Assembly (NCBI GenBank): GCA_029959085.1
Contig: JARWIR010000023.1
Span: 11,235,860 to 11,299,859, forward strand
From: Nemophila menziesii
Lineage: Eukaryota > Streptophyta > Magnoliopsida > Boraginales > Hydrophyllaceae
Length of the DNA: 64,000 nt
Direction of reading: 5' to 3'
Shown: positions 10,340-20,067 of the stretch, in pieces
Numbering within the stretch: position 1 is the first letter of the stretch
How the letters are laid out: every line of letters starts with the position of its first letter
The notes under the pieces: generated by a model
The model's input: the letters and a program-made list of their open reading frames with translations, nothing else
Databases searched by the model: none
Told to the model about the DNA's origin: nothing
Program-made: the position numbers and the translations under genes

Positions 10340-11515
10340 TTTAAATTCCATGCCTCCCGGGGTCGTAAGTGTGCAGCTAGAAACCAGAAACTAGAAGAAC
10401 CTGAACATGATGTGGTTAAATTCATCCCTACCTCTACCACAATTGTTGTGAGTAACAATTTAGCTCATAACAAGGGAAAAAATAGAGATTCAAAGGTTAA
10501 TGAAATGGGTAAATGTTTCCTTAGCTGCGCTATTGAAACTCCAAACTCCATCTCAACGAAACAACAAGAAAACAGAGCATCTAGATCTATAGGAGCATAA
10601 ATTGAACCACAGGTTAAAATTGTTCCTAAAACTGCTCATGAACTTGCTCCTCTTTGGGTTATTGATGATTGAAATGACAAACAAGAGACACTTAACAAAG
10701 GAAAACTATTATGAACTGATTCTTTGCTCACTCAATTAAAGAAAATATGAAGATCCCTTATTTCAAACCTGAAATGGTGAATGAGAAACTATTGGCGAAA
10801 CCACAAAAAAGAAGTGGCAAAACCAGGAGAAAACACATGGAAAAACTTCTTGGTGGGTCAACTTTTTGGCGAATCTCAAATGTTCAACATGATTCAAAAC
10901 ATGGTTAACTTCCAATTGAAGCAAATAGGTAAAGTAGACGTTATATCAGCTTACTCACATGTGTTTGTATTCATATATTGAATGGAAATGTATCATGAGA
11001 AAGTTCTTCAACAAATATGGCACATGGGTGGTCGCATTATAGTTCTAAAAAAATGGACACCTAACATGAAACTAGATAAATTGGAAGATAGAAAAATTCC
11101 TCTTTGGGTCAGACTTAGGATAATACCTCTTCCTATTCTAATGACTCGGGTAAGTTACGCTCGTGTTTGTATTGAAGTAGACACTACAAAAGAAATGCTG
11201 ACAAAAATTTTGGTGGATCTTGAAGAATATGGAATCCACACTATAGAGGTGTCTTATGAGTGGTATCCACCTAAATTTGATCTTTGTAATGCTTTTAACC
11301 ATATTGCAATTCAGTGTTAAAAAAACAAAGTTTAGTAACAGCCGTAGAAACAATTTTGGAAACTCAAAGCTACAGATAAGGGAAAGAAAAATCAAGCTCA
11401 AACTCATGTATGTAATGAGGAATGGACTCAGGTCAAAACAAAGAAAGTTGTTAGAGATCTTAGTCCACTACCCAAACATGCTGACTATGGAAGTTCGTCT
11501 CAACAACTAGATTGA
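10340..11515 (+). pseudogene. LINE ORF1 (DUF4283/gag-like), broken, copy 1
   Basis: ORF1 proteins of plant L1 elements bind the element RNA. The frame ending at 10600 carries ASRGRKCAARNQKLEEPE, the basic start usual for these proteins; a possible ATG at 10350 is one frame off. The DUF4283 core follows in two frames split by a stop at 10979: WKNFLVGQLFGESQMFNMIQ and GKVDVISAYSH, then GGRIIVLKKWTPNMKLDKLE with IPLWVRL, VSYARVCIEV and VSYEWYPPKFDLCNAF ending in IAIQC, the start of the usual zinc knuckle. EEWTQVKTKKVVRDL near 11415-11455 is the usual ORF1 tail. Several stops and at least two frameshifts break it. Confidence 0.75.
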
Positions 11516-11619
11516 AATTCTAATGGATTTATTGCTCTATCTAACATTGAGGAAGCCTTGAAGAAAATGTGTCTCAATTTATGGGAATAAAGGAAGGGTT
11601 ACAAAAATAAATCCCTCCA

Positions 11620-12410
11620 GATTAATGTTAATCACAAATTGGAATACAAGAGGTATTAAAATAGCCTAAAAAATAACATGGAGTGGTTAATTTTATATGG
11701 GTTAACAGAATCGACTTAATTGGTTTGATTGACACTAAACTTCTCTCAGCCGAATTTGACAAATTCAAGAAAGACAACTTTTCTAACTAGAATTCCGTCA
11801 CCAATATTAACATGGAAAAAGACTCAAGAGGAAGTTTTTGTATTTTATGGAATCCTATCTACATTTTGCATCAACACAGTAGATATTACTGAGCAAGCTA
11901 TTCTTTGTGAATGAACATTCTTGGCAAATAATATTCATACTTATATGTTTGTTATTTATGAAGATAATGACAAGAACATTAGAAAACTTTATGGCGTGAT
12001 CTTACTAGATGAGGAATCCATATCAAATATAAGGATTATATATGGAGTGGTGATTTCATAAAATTCTAATTTGTAATGAAAGAATAAAGTGCACTATCCT
12101 CCCCGCTAGCTCAAGTAATTTTGAAGAATGCATTGGAGATAATGGGGTTTATGAACACCAAAGTTCTAGGTGCTTACACAATTAGACAAATAAGAGAATT
12201 GAATGATTTATTTCAAGCAAATTGAAGGAGTTTTAGTAAATTATGAGTTGTTTAATAACTTTCACTCTTCAATCATCACTCAGTCTCCTGGTATCTCTGA
12301 TCACTACCATATAATGATCACCATTCATGGTGGAAAGAATTTGAAGACTTCATCTTTCAAATTTAAAATAATAAGGGCTGAAGATAAGGAATATTTTCTT
12401 TAGTCACAAC
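11620..12410 (+). pseudogene. LINE APE-type endonuclease region, broken, copy 1
   Basis: The domain nicks the target DNA for priming. LITNWNTRGIK (about 11631) is the usual N-terminal SWNxRG motif with Asn kept. IDLIGLIDTKL (about 11710-11740) stands where the family has an ETK catalytic Glu, here Asp. The C-terminal PGISDHYHIMITI (about 12288-12325) keeps the SDH catalytic His motif. In copy 1 a TGA at about 11912 ends the middle frame after ITEQAILCE; copy 2 reads TGC at the same place and stays open 49 codons longer. Confidence 0.75.
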
Positions 12411-12609
12411 GACTTGGAAAATTGATCCTAAAGGTACCCCTATGTTTAGGTTAATGTGTAAACTTAAGGAGGTAAATCAAATAATCAAGATCTTCAATAA
12501 TAAATATTTTTTCTTCAACACAGAGGAAATTGAAACTCTTAAAGATCAAGTTAGTGATATGCAACAATAAATCCTAAATGGGATTTATGTTACTTCACAG
12601 AAGAAAAAG

Positions 12610-13950
12610 AAGAAATAATGAAACTATAAGAGCTTATGATAATTCAAAATGCTTATACCAAACAACAATCTAAAAAACAATCTAGAGTTATATGGCCTCA
12701 AGAATTTTATCTAGGCACCAAATTTTATCAAAAATACATAAAGGCTAGAAAAATGGATGATAAAATGAATGCTTTAACACTTGATGATGGAGTAAAAATC
12801 AATGCCAAGGAAAAAATTCACTTAGCTTTTGTTGAATTCTATGAGAACTTACTTGGTAGAATTGACCCTAATTAAGAATCAATCCCGACTCATCTTCTTC
12901 AAAGCCTTATACAAAACCGAGTCAGTGAAGAAGAAGCTATACTTATGGTGATAGAATTCACTAACAAAGAGATAAAATATAAGATATTCTCTATCAATGA
13001 AAAGAAATCCCTCGACCAGATGGATTTATTAGTACCTTCTTCAAATGTGCATGTAATATTTTTTGACAAGATATTTGTACTACAATCAAAGATGCCTTCA
13101 ACAACACACAAATGCTCAAACAAGTCAACACAATTACAGTAGTCTTAATCCCTTAGGTGGCTAATCCTAGCTCATTAAAACAATTTAGGCCAAAAGAGTG
13201 TTCTAACATCTTATACAAAGGTATCCCCATTTTTATTTCAAACAGATTATAATTGCACCTGCCAGGACTTATATCACAAATTTAAGTTGTAGTTTCGAAG
13301 GAAGAAATTTAGCAGACATTGTTCTTGTAGCTCAACATATTGTCCAAGGCTATGATAGAAGAAATAACTATCCAAGATGTGCACTCAATCTTGATATTCA
13401 CAAAGGTTTTTATTCTGTAAAACATAATTTCATCATCAACATGCTAAAGGCATTAGGATTTCATTATATCTTCATCAAGTGGATAACTATGCTACTCAAC
13501 TCAAACTCATATACTCTCCTTATAAATGGTGAATTGACTAGTTTCTTCAAAGGAAAAAGAGGATTATGGCAAGATGATCAACTATCACCCTACCTATTTG
13601 TCATATATTTGCATGCTAAAAGTGCAATACTGAGTAAAGTGAGAAAGTCAGATAAATTCACATTTCATCAAAGATGTTACAAAATCAAGCTCAACCACAT
13701 TATTTTTTATGATAATTGTCTCCTTTTATTAAATGGAGACATTACATCAGCTATCAAGCATAAAGAAGCTCTCTATCTCTTCTCTAGATTATCAGGACTC
13801 AAGATAAGCATAGACAAAACTGAACTATACTTTAGTGGTAATGATCAACAAATTTCTCAGATATCTGCAATATTCTTCAAGTTAAACAAGGACAACTTCA
13901 TGTAAGATATCTTGGAACTCCTTTAACTACAAAGACATTTGATGCAGCAA
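12610..13950 (+). pseudogene. LINE reverse transcriptase region, broken, copy 1
   Basis: The run-up KARKMDDKMNALTLDDG and FVEFYENLLG (12636-12875) and FSINEKKSLDQMD (about 12990, family DDKSPGPDG) lead into GRNLADIVLVAQHIVQGYDR (about 13300) and an open frame 13441-13905. That frame has LKALGFHYIFIKWI, INGELTSFFKGKRGLWQDDQ with LSPYLFV, then IIFYDNCLLLL where the catalytic box should be FADD, and LSGLKISIDKTELYFSG. The second Asp of the YxDD-type box is Asn, so catalysis would be lost even without the frame breaks. Confidence 0.85.
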
Positions 13951-14639
13951 CTTGTCAAACTCTTATCAAGAATATGTGCTCTAGCATTGACAACTGGATG
14001 CATAAATTACTCACTTTTACAAGATGACTTCACCTCATAAAAATTGTATTGTAGTGTAAGGTGAGTTTTTGGTGCTCAGTTAGGATTATACCAAGAAAAA
14101 TCATTAAAACGTTGAAAGAATCTTCTGTAGATTCCTTTGGAAAGGAAAATCCACAGACTACAGAGGTACAAAAGATTTTTTTGAAGCTACTATGTTAAAC
14201 ACAAGAGGAAGGTGCTTTAGGGGTGGCTAGCCTTCATAATCTAAATGATGTATCTACATTAAAAGCTTTTTAGAGATTCTATAAGACTGAAGATAACATA
14301 TTGGTTCAGTGGGTAAAAATTAATTTGAGTGTGAGAAATGTGATTGGAATATAAACTCAAACCACATCGTTCCGTGGACTTGGAGGAAAATGCTAAACAT
14401 AAGAGACATGGCACAAAAATATATTCATCATATCAATGGAAATGGCATAAGAACCTTCATTATGGAAGATATATTGTTTCATGGTTATAATATTAGTGAT
14501 CATCATCCCACAATACAAGCACAAAATTGTTGTGAGGTATTTTGGTAACAATAGAAAGACGTTACCCTCTAACATGATTTACCTCGAACCTCTCCTCGAA
14601 AAATTCATACTCAGGGATGTTAATGATAAATTATTGTGG

Positions 14640-14866
14640 AAATGTGGTTGAAAAACTAATTTCTCGTCTAGTCAACTTCTCAAAGATGTTTACTCAGCAG
14701 GAGAGAAAGTGAAATGGAGCTCTACAGTATGGCATAAGCAAACAATACCAAAACATCAATTTTTCACTTAGTTGGTATTTCTTAATAGGCTACCTACACC
14801 CGAGATCAGATTGAACAATGTGGATTCATCACAGATAAGATTTGTGTACTTTGTAACTCTACAACC
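14640..14866 (+). pseudogene. LINE zf-RVT-like segment, copy 1, cut at its 3' end
   Basis: SSQLLKDVYSAGEKVKWSST, VWHKQTIPKHQFFT, a stop, LVFLNRLPTPEIRL and, after a frame change, CGFITDKICVLCNS follow the zf-RVT pattern (WxxxVWxxxxPKHxFxxWLxxxxRLPT...CxLC). Copy 2 reads TGG where copy 1 has TAG (about 14770), so the Trp is ancestral and the stop arose in copy 1. The domain ends abruptly at about 14866, where repeat X starts. Confidence 0.75.
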
Positions 14867-15021
14867 CTTCTAATAAACTTTTGAATTTCGAGAATTAAAT
14901 AGATGAAATAACCTATAATTCAGGGATTATTTGGGGAATAGTGTCTTTAATTAGATTTAATTTTGTCAATTTACACATAAATATCTATACATTAGGTAGG
15001 GTTATTTTAATTTTCATACAG
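14867..15021 (+). repeat. Repeat X left part, host sequence of the MULE, copy 1
   Basis: From CTAATAAACTTTTGAATTTC to GGTTATTTTAATTTT the interval matches 56233-56386 (copy 2) and, diverged, 58700-58845. The last copy goes on uninterrupted, which shows that the Mutator-like element in block A begins inside a pre-existing X unit. Confidence 0.75.
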
Positions 15022-15071
15022 TGGAGGAAAACTAAAATCGGAACATCTTAACATTAATATACTTTCAGGTG

Positions 15072-15460
15072 CGAAGATCTGAGGATTCCGAATTCTTTTT
15101 CTCATGAAGTATGCAGAGGATAAATGTTGGTCGTCCTGTGAATTTAGGTTGTATAAGTTTCACCATCTCTTCCACTTGTGCATGAGCTGGATATCGCCTG
15201 AAACCCGAGGATTCTGCACAACAACATGAACCGGATGTGAAATACACTACAAAACGATATAATACTATCACATAAGAAAAATGTAGAATTACAATAAATT
15301 ATAAAAGGAAAAACACTTACAACTCCTTTCCTTTGTCCACATGTAATAAGCTCTCTAACCAATCTACCAGTGTCAACTCTAAACGAAAAGTTTACTACTC
15401 CCCAATCCTCAATTGTTACCGGATTCACCAATCTTTGAAAATGTGAAGCTTCAGATCTGA
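15072..15460 (-). pseudogene. AGO4-clade Argonaute fragment, two exons with intron, copy 1
   Basis: AGO4-clade proteins carry 24-nt siRNAs that guide DNA methylation. The minus strand gives FQRLVNPVTIEDWGVVNFSF and RVDTGRLVRELITCGQRKGV (15440-15321), matching the family stretch LVEPVTIDRWAVVNFSARCD at the MID domain. A GTAAGT donor lies at 15320-15315 and a TGTTGTGCAG acceptor at about 15223-15214. The next exon (15213-15072) reads PAHAQVEEMVKLIQPKF and TFILCILHEKKNSESSDLR, the MID-PIWI stretch (family FLLCLLPERKNSD). It stops at the element's terminal repeat. The PIWI catalytic residues lie beyond the captured part, so it has no slicer. The retained intron shows capture from genomic DNA. Confidence 0.85.
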
Positions 15461-15504
15461 GTGGTTTCATATTTTTAAACATAATAAATTAGAAAAGAAG
15501 CTTC

Positions 15505-15565
15505 TCTACCTTATTATTGAAGTTCCATCTTCAGTTCCTAGAAAATATGCCCTCTTTATTCCCTG
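15505..15565 (-). pseudogene. Small exon-like piece of unknown origin, copy 1
   Basis: After a CCCTGCAG acceptor-like site the minus strand reads GIKRAYFLGTEDGTSIIR before a stop. It is identical in copy 2 (about 56870-56930). It lies between the AGO-like and Hsp110-like pieces and may be part of either parent or of a third gene. I do not recognise it. Confidence 0.3.
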
Positions 15566-15699
15566 CAGATATAAAGAAACGCATTGTTAATACATGAATA
15601 AATATATAAATGGCTAAATAGGCACATTCAGATAGACTATTATAAACAATTCTTATAATATCTCTTGATAAAAAGTTGAGACTTCTTCTTGAGTAAGAC

Positions 15700-15882
15700 T
15701 TTTATCTTCCCCATAATATTCATCATTACATCTCTCCTCTGAAGGTCCGTGATGTCAATCGGAATCCAACTACAACAATCAACGACAACTGTATTCAAAT
15801 TCTTCTCAACAATGCTCTTCAAATCGGAAAACACCATACCCAAAACTTGTGTAGGGGTAGAAGACCTCTTTTCTCCCAGATA
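15700..15882 (-). pseudogene. Hsp110/Hsp70-14-15-type chaperone fragment, copy 1
   Basis: The minus strand reads TPTQVLGMVFSDLKSIVEKN then LNTVVVDCCSWIPIDITDLQ and RRDVMM. Plant Hsp110-type chaperones have TPTQVLGM(V/L)xxxLKxIAExNLN and VVDCCIGIPVYFTDLQRRAV in the nucleotide-binding domain. The IGIP segment is changed to SWIP and the downstream DAA..AGL helix is lost. Hsp110 proteins act as exchange factors for Hsp70. Only about 60 residues are present, so this is a captured scrap. Confidence 0.85.
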
Positions 15883-16143
15883 TCATGTGTTGATCAAGGA
15901 CCTCTTGTTTGCAGATAATTCAGAGTTCCTGGGCTCAGGTTTGATGAGGCATAACTGGTGACTTTCACTACATCAAGCCTCGGTAGCACTATGGAATGTT
16001 AATCGATGTGTCGTCTAAATCTAATGAAGCGGGCCTTCGATCTTGACACTCTAGTTTAACAGATGAATTGTATCCAATCTTCAATTAACCGAATAATTGT
16101 GATTCGAGATATAACAACTAAAATTGAAATGAAAAGACTATAC

Positions 16144-16201
16144 CTCTTAGAGCTTGAGAAAATGAAGACCTAGCAGAATCAAGCTCCTCGATTTGAGCCA
16201 T
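16144..16201 (-). pseudogene. Start-codon exon of unknown gene, copy 1
   Basis: The minus strand reads ATG at 16201 and MAQIEELDSARSSFSQALR, then a GGTATAG donor-like site. It looks like the first coding exon of a captured gene, possibly with its 5' UTR beyond. I do not recognise the protein. Copy 2 (57519-57576) is unchanged. Since it is the most upstream piece inside the element, it could act as the start of a chimeric transcript running toward the Hsp110 and AGO pieces. Confidence 0.4.
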
Positions 16202-16930
16202 AGTGTTATCTCCTTTTTGGACTACTATTAATTAAAGGCAAACGAGTAAAACTAATGAGCTAAAGTTACTTTAGGATTTAAATTTTTTAATGTGATTCGT
16301 AGAATTTTTTAGCTTTATAAGAAGGGATCCAAGTGATTTGAGGATGGGTAAATGTAAATAAATTGTTACAATTTAATTTATCAATTATGTTTATGTTGTT
16401 TAGATGTTTGAAGGAAGGCATTAAATGTGAATGAATTGTTACAACTTAGTTTATCAATGAGACGGAGGTCAATGTAGATTAGTAAGGCCGGTTGATGATG
16501 GTGGAGAATGGATATGAGCGGCCGGTTGATCACAATTAAAAAATTTAATAAAATTACTTATTTACTTATTTACTTATTTACTATAATATTTTTACTGTTT
16601 AAATTTCATAATTATCTAAAAAGAAATTAAAGATATACATTCATATTTCAAGTTCACAGTCTTTTCTGTTTTGCTTCATATCTTTCATTATCCTGCCTGT
16701 AAATAAAAATACACAGCTACGGATTGAGGTAAATGTTACAATTTCCAATAAAACGATAATGTAGCACACCAATTTAGTTTCCTTTACTCCATTTTTATAT
16801 ATTTTAGAAAATATATTATTCACTTGTTTTTTCTTTCAGCCCTCTTGTTTACAACCTCAACCTGCAAATATACACTATCAGATTCCAAACCAGAGCATCA
16901 ATAAACTTTGAACAAAAAAAGGCTATTGTC

Positions 16931-17250
16931 AGATTTGTAAAAGTATATTTAATAAATATACTTAAATCAGATAATTCTGAAAAATTGTAAAAGATGGGAT
17001 TCTGTTAAATATAATTTCAATTTTATACCTTAATTTAGTCAGTTGACAATGATGATGGAGAATGGTGCCTGAAGTCTTACTCCAATAGAAAAGTTAAAAA
17101 AAGAAGCGATTGTAAGATTTGTAAAATAATATTTAATAAATATACTTAAATCAGATAATTCTGAAAAATTCTAAATGGTGAGATTAGGTTAAAAATAATT
17201 TCAATTTTTTACCTTAATTTGGTCAATTAATGATTATGATAGAGAATGGT
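16931..17250. repeat. Tandem repeat, two units of about 184 bp
   Basis: A unit beginning AGATTTGTAAAA and containing AATAAATATACTTAAATCAG and AATTTCAATTTT occurs at 16931-17066 and 17115-17250, ending GAGAATGG in both. A more degenerate third unit may follow to about 17510 (TTGTAGAAGTGATGAGATTAGG). Confidence 0.75.
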
Positions 17251-17717
17251 TCGAGAATTGTGGCGGTTTCTTGTGCAAAAGAACGGCTTGATCACTTTTC
17301 ATTCATTCAACATAATAAGTATATTCTAATCAGACCAAATTGCTCACTCCATGGTTATAAAAAATTGTAAAAGTGTAAGAACTTAATTTAGGTTCTTCGA
17401 TTGCCAAATGGATTTAAACAAAAAAAATTGTAGAAGTGATGAGATTAGGTTAAATTAAATTAGAGTTTCAATGGTATAAATTGTTTTTTTAGGGTTGATG
17501 ATAGTGGTGAATGGTTCTCCAGCGGCAGCGGTTGTGAATATGGTAGAGAATAGTGGAGAATGATTCTTCAATTGGTGATGGCGGCGGCAGCTTTTGCAGG
17601 AGAGCTAGTGGTGGAAAGGCGACCGTGAATGATTTCATGAGATTAGGTTTGTTCCGGAATAATTTTTTTAATGAAATAGTATGTTATTTTTATTTTTTAA
17701 ATAATGAATAAGTGGGG

Positions 17718-17797
17718 CCAGAATCGATCCTGGCCACCACTTATGTTTTGCCAGAATCGATCTTGGCTACCACTTATGTTTTGTCAGAATCGAGTGG
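17718..17797. repeat. 33-bp minisatellite, 2.4 units
   Basis: Units at 17718-17750 and 17751-17783 start CCAGAATCGATCCTGGCCAC, followed by CACTTATGTTTTG; a partial third is at 17784-17797. The first 16 bases (CCAGAATCGATCCTGG) form a near-perfect palindrome. Confidence 0.85.
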
Positions 17798-17834
17798 ATA
17801 AATCCGGACCGTAGGAAAAACTTCAAAATATAAT

Positions 17835-19310
17835 ATAGATATTTAATAATGCTTAGTTATAATTCATAAGTTTAATAAATATATTATCTAGTTATAATTA
17901 TTCATTAAATTAATTATTTGTGTTATTTAATAATTAAATAATAAGAAAAATCATAATACAGAAATAAAAAATAATTTCTTATCAAAATACTAAATTAGTT
18001 AATAAAATAAAATATTTAGAAAAAAATAATATGACAATTAGCTGAAAATTATTAATAATTATTGACAACTAATACAATAACTTTAAAAAATCAGTAGTTA
18101 AGTTGTTAACTCCAACTCACCCTTAATTTGTATAATATTAAATTATTGAGGTATTAAATAATATTTAAATAGTAATAAATAAAATAATTCTTTACATCTT
18201 AATTTAATTATCCATTATACTCTTATATAAACAATTTAAGAAGTATCATTTATTATTAATATAATTACGCACCATTAACAAAGTAATAAGATAATATTGA
18301 AGTTAAGGGAAAAAATATGTTTATTATTTTATTAGAGATAATAATCTAAATAACATAAAAAAAGTATTTATAATCTAAATTTATAAGTATATCAAAAATG
18401 GATAATTAAAATAAGATGAATCGAGTACATTTTATTTTTATTTTTCTAAATTGTTTTTTATAATTTTGATAAAAATTGAAGTACTCAATAAATGTTATAA
18501 ATAAATTTAGAATTAAAATTTAAAATTAAAAGCTATAAAATAAAATATGGTTAAAAGGATAAATTCCTTTTCTAATCTATTTTAAATGGCATTAAAAAAA
18601 TCTAGTTTTCCTCTTTAATAACGATAAGAGTAATGCCTATATATCACACAATCACCTCTTCACCCCAAATGTGGAGTCTATGTGAATATTTTAAAAACCA
18701 ATCATGATATTTCTATTTCTTAAATAACTTTTCACTTTCTCTTTTATTTAATGCCACATATACTCCACATAAGGGGTGAAGAGGTGAATGGGTGATATAT
18801 CATTACTCTAAGGATAAACAAAGAAAACGAAATACTCAACTTTTCAAAAATTCAGCAAAGAAAATAAAATACTCAATCTTCTTAAAAATTCAACGATAAT
18901 AAGTTTATTGATTTGCAAATACAATATATCAAACTACTCCTATAATTCTGGTTGGTCAAAATTTGAAAGATAATCTAGCCAATCATTGTTTTAGGAGGAA
19001 TCTGTAGGAATGTTGTTGGTGTGGTCCTCGTCGTTTTTGTTGTTTCTACAAGAATTTTCCTCGGAGGTGGAACTTGAAGCATGCATAGGGTTAAATTCGG
19101 TGAGATCGTTGTTCTTTTTTTTTTGAATAAATCATATCTTTGATGTTGTAGATATTTTTGTTACTGTTAAGAACCCGTTTCCAAAAGTCTATCGACCTTG
19201 GTGTTTGATAAAGGCTTTGATTAGGTTGACATGTTATTTGTTTTTCATTATTCTTCATATCTTGGAATGATTTTCCATAGAGATTGAAATCTCTTGGAAA
19301 CATCGACTCA
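17835..19310 (+). repeat. Diverged third copy of the 3.0-4.3 kb part of block A
   Basis: From AATGCTTAGTTATAATTCAT onward the sequence parallels 3035-4310 with clear substitutions and indels, far more than separate the two A copies. It includes a frame (19091-19393, minus) related to the Asn-rich protein fragment, with FPRDFNLYGKSFQDMKNNEK, QSLYQTPRSIDFW and the tail NDWLDYLSNFDQPEL plus a stop near 18945. A MITE has inserted in it at 18628. Confidence 0.8.
18628..18808. mobile_element. Tourist-like MITE with TAA target duplication
   Basis: The ends are inverted repeats: GAGTAATGCCTATATATCAC on the left and, reversed, GAGTAATGATATATCACCCA on the right, both continuing into TCACCTCTTCACCCC and TGTGGAGT. 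TAA flanks both sides (18625-18627 and 18809-18811). The orthologous positions in block A (about 3813-3830 and 45174-45190) read AATAAGGATAAAC with no insertion, so empty sites exist in this window. About 181 bp, no coding. A PIF/Harbinger-derived (Tourist) MITE is the best fit. Confidence 0.85.
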
Positions 19311-19378
19311 TTCCCAATATCAATAATATTTTTGTGAATTATTGTTTGACAAACGATTTTGATAAGTTGATAAATCCA

Positions 19379-19510
19379 TTGGTGGAACTCCACCCTGGAT
19401 TGATGAACCTCTACCCTAGATAGGTGGGACTCCGCCTTGGATTAGTGGAGCTCTTGTCCTGGATTAGTGGAGCTCTGCCCTGGATCGTTGTTTCTGTGCC
19501 ATGGATTCAT
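19379..19510. repeat. Degenerate minisatellite of about 22-24 bp
   Basis: Six imperfect units follow one another around the core CTGGATTAGTGGAGCTCTGCC, with variants such as GGTGGAACTCCACCCTGGATT. The sequence is much less AT-rich than its surroundings. No function is seen. Confidence 0.75.
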
Positions 19511-19519
19511 AAAATCCAT

Positions 19520-20067
19520 CTAGTTGAATCCTTCCCATGCTCTGTCTTTCATTTTCTCCATCAAAAACCAAATTTTGTAAATAATTAATTTATAATTAAA
19601 TTAATTAATTAAGGCCCTTTAATTATACACATGGTCATTATTTTTGGATTACAAAATGGTAACGGTAAGGGGTAATACTCAATACCAGTTTAGCCTAATC
19701 ATAAACAATATATCCAAATTAGTTGAAATTAATATATATTATAAAACAAACTACACGACAATCCAAATTATCTACACAATCAAAAGAACGGATATGATCA
19801 TCTTAAACACCATATTTTACTCATTTGTATTATTACATTAATTGTTTCTACTAATTTTAAAAAAAAAATCAACTGCAATTGGTTTCAACAATTTCCAAAA
19901 TATCAATATTGACAAGTTATTGTTATTTAATAAGGAAACAAATAATTGCTTTATCCAAAAAAAAAAACCACAAAGGAAATATTTCACTTAACAAAACTGT
20001 AGACAGGTATTAGTTTTTAAACTGTAGACAAGTTATATTAGAAGGTTGGCAACTGTATTTCTTGTTA
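19520..20067. other. AT-rich interval, no gene seen
   Basis: Only chance frames and A-runs (19860, 19960). GAAGGTTGGCAACTGTATTT at its right end leads into block C. Confidence 0.5.

Larger units (their letters stand above)
10340..14866 (+). mobile_element. Dead L1-type plant LINE, copy 1
   Basis: A non-LTR retrotransposon reads left to right: ORF1 with a DUF4283-like domain and knuckle region (10340-11515), APE-type endonuclease (about 11620-12410), reverse transcriptase (about 12610-13950) and zf-RVT-like domain (about 14640-14866). Stops and frame changes occur throughout, so it cannot move by itself. The 3' part (RNase H, tail, poly-A) is missing: sequence breaks off after CVLCNS-like codons, where a different repeat (14867-15021) begins. 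The 5' end is uncertain; C/T-rich sequence from about 9880 may be its leader. Confidence 0.85.
1..16522 (+). repeat. Segmental duplication block A, copy 1
   Basis: The whole interval recurs in direct orientation at 41398-57897. The offset drifts only from 41397 to 41362 and back to 41375, so small indels alone separate the copies. By eye they differ by roughly one base per hundred. The left edge lies outside the window. The right edge is sharp: both copies read GATATGAGCGGC and then diverge, copy 1 into GGTTGATCACAATT and copy 2 into GGCGATTTTCTTG. Just at the copy 1 edge the motif GGCCGGTTGAT, present at about 16487, is repeated at about 16519, which suggests a short-homology or template-switch join. 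Confidence 0.95.
15022..16522. mobile_element. Truncated Pack-MULE, copy 1
   Basis: The left terminal inverted repeat (15022-15071) starts TGGAGGAAAACTAAAAT and ends ATATACTTTCAGGTG. Its inverted partner is absent here because block A copy 1 stops at 16522; it is present in copy 2 at 58067-58117. Inside are pieces of an AGO4-like gene, an exon of unknown origin, an Hsp110-like gene and a start-codon exon, all on the minus strand. Confidence 0.75.
16523..17834. other. Spacer start: A/T-rich repeats and a G-rich patch
   Basis: Holds a (TTAC)n-like run at about 16554-16580, a 184-bp-period tandem repeat, and a G-rich patch at about 17510-17640 with GGCGGCGGCAGC, similar in style to the GAGCGGCGGCGATTTTCTTG of the MULE right end in copy 2. 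Motifs such as GGTGGAGAATGG and TTCTTGTGC recur, so pieces of MULE-like subterminal sequence are probably scattered here. No gene is seen. Confidence 0.5.

Noticed and set aside
11138..11407. 89-codon minus-strand frame, repeated at 52503
   Set aside because: Antisense of the LINE DUF4283 region.
12899..13123. 74-codon minus-strand frame, repeated at 54264
   Set aside because: Antisense of the LINE reverse transcriptase region.
14393..14575. 60-codon minus-strand frame, repeated at 55758
   Set aside because: Falls inside the LINE body on the wrong strand with no family match.
15749..15961. 70-codon plus-strand frame and its longer copy at 57114
   Set aside because: Antisense of the Hsp110 fragment; the extra length in copy 2 comes from a 10-base indel.
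15022..16522. Helitron as the carrier of the AGO and Hsp110 pieces
   Set aside because: Copy 2 shows paired 50-bp inverted ends, which Helitrons lack; a MULE is the better fit.
19379..19510. Possible repeat-protein coding region
   Set aside because: Units vary in length and break the frame; better seen as a minisatellite.
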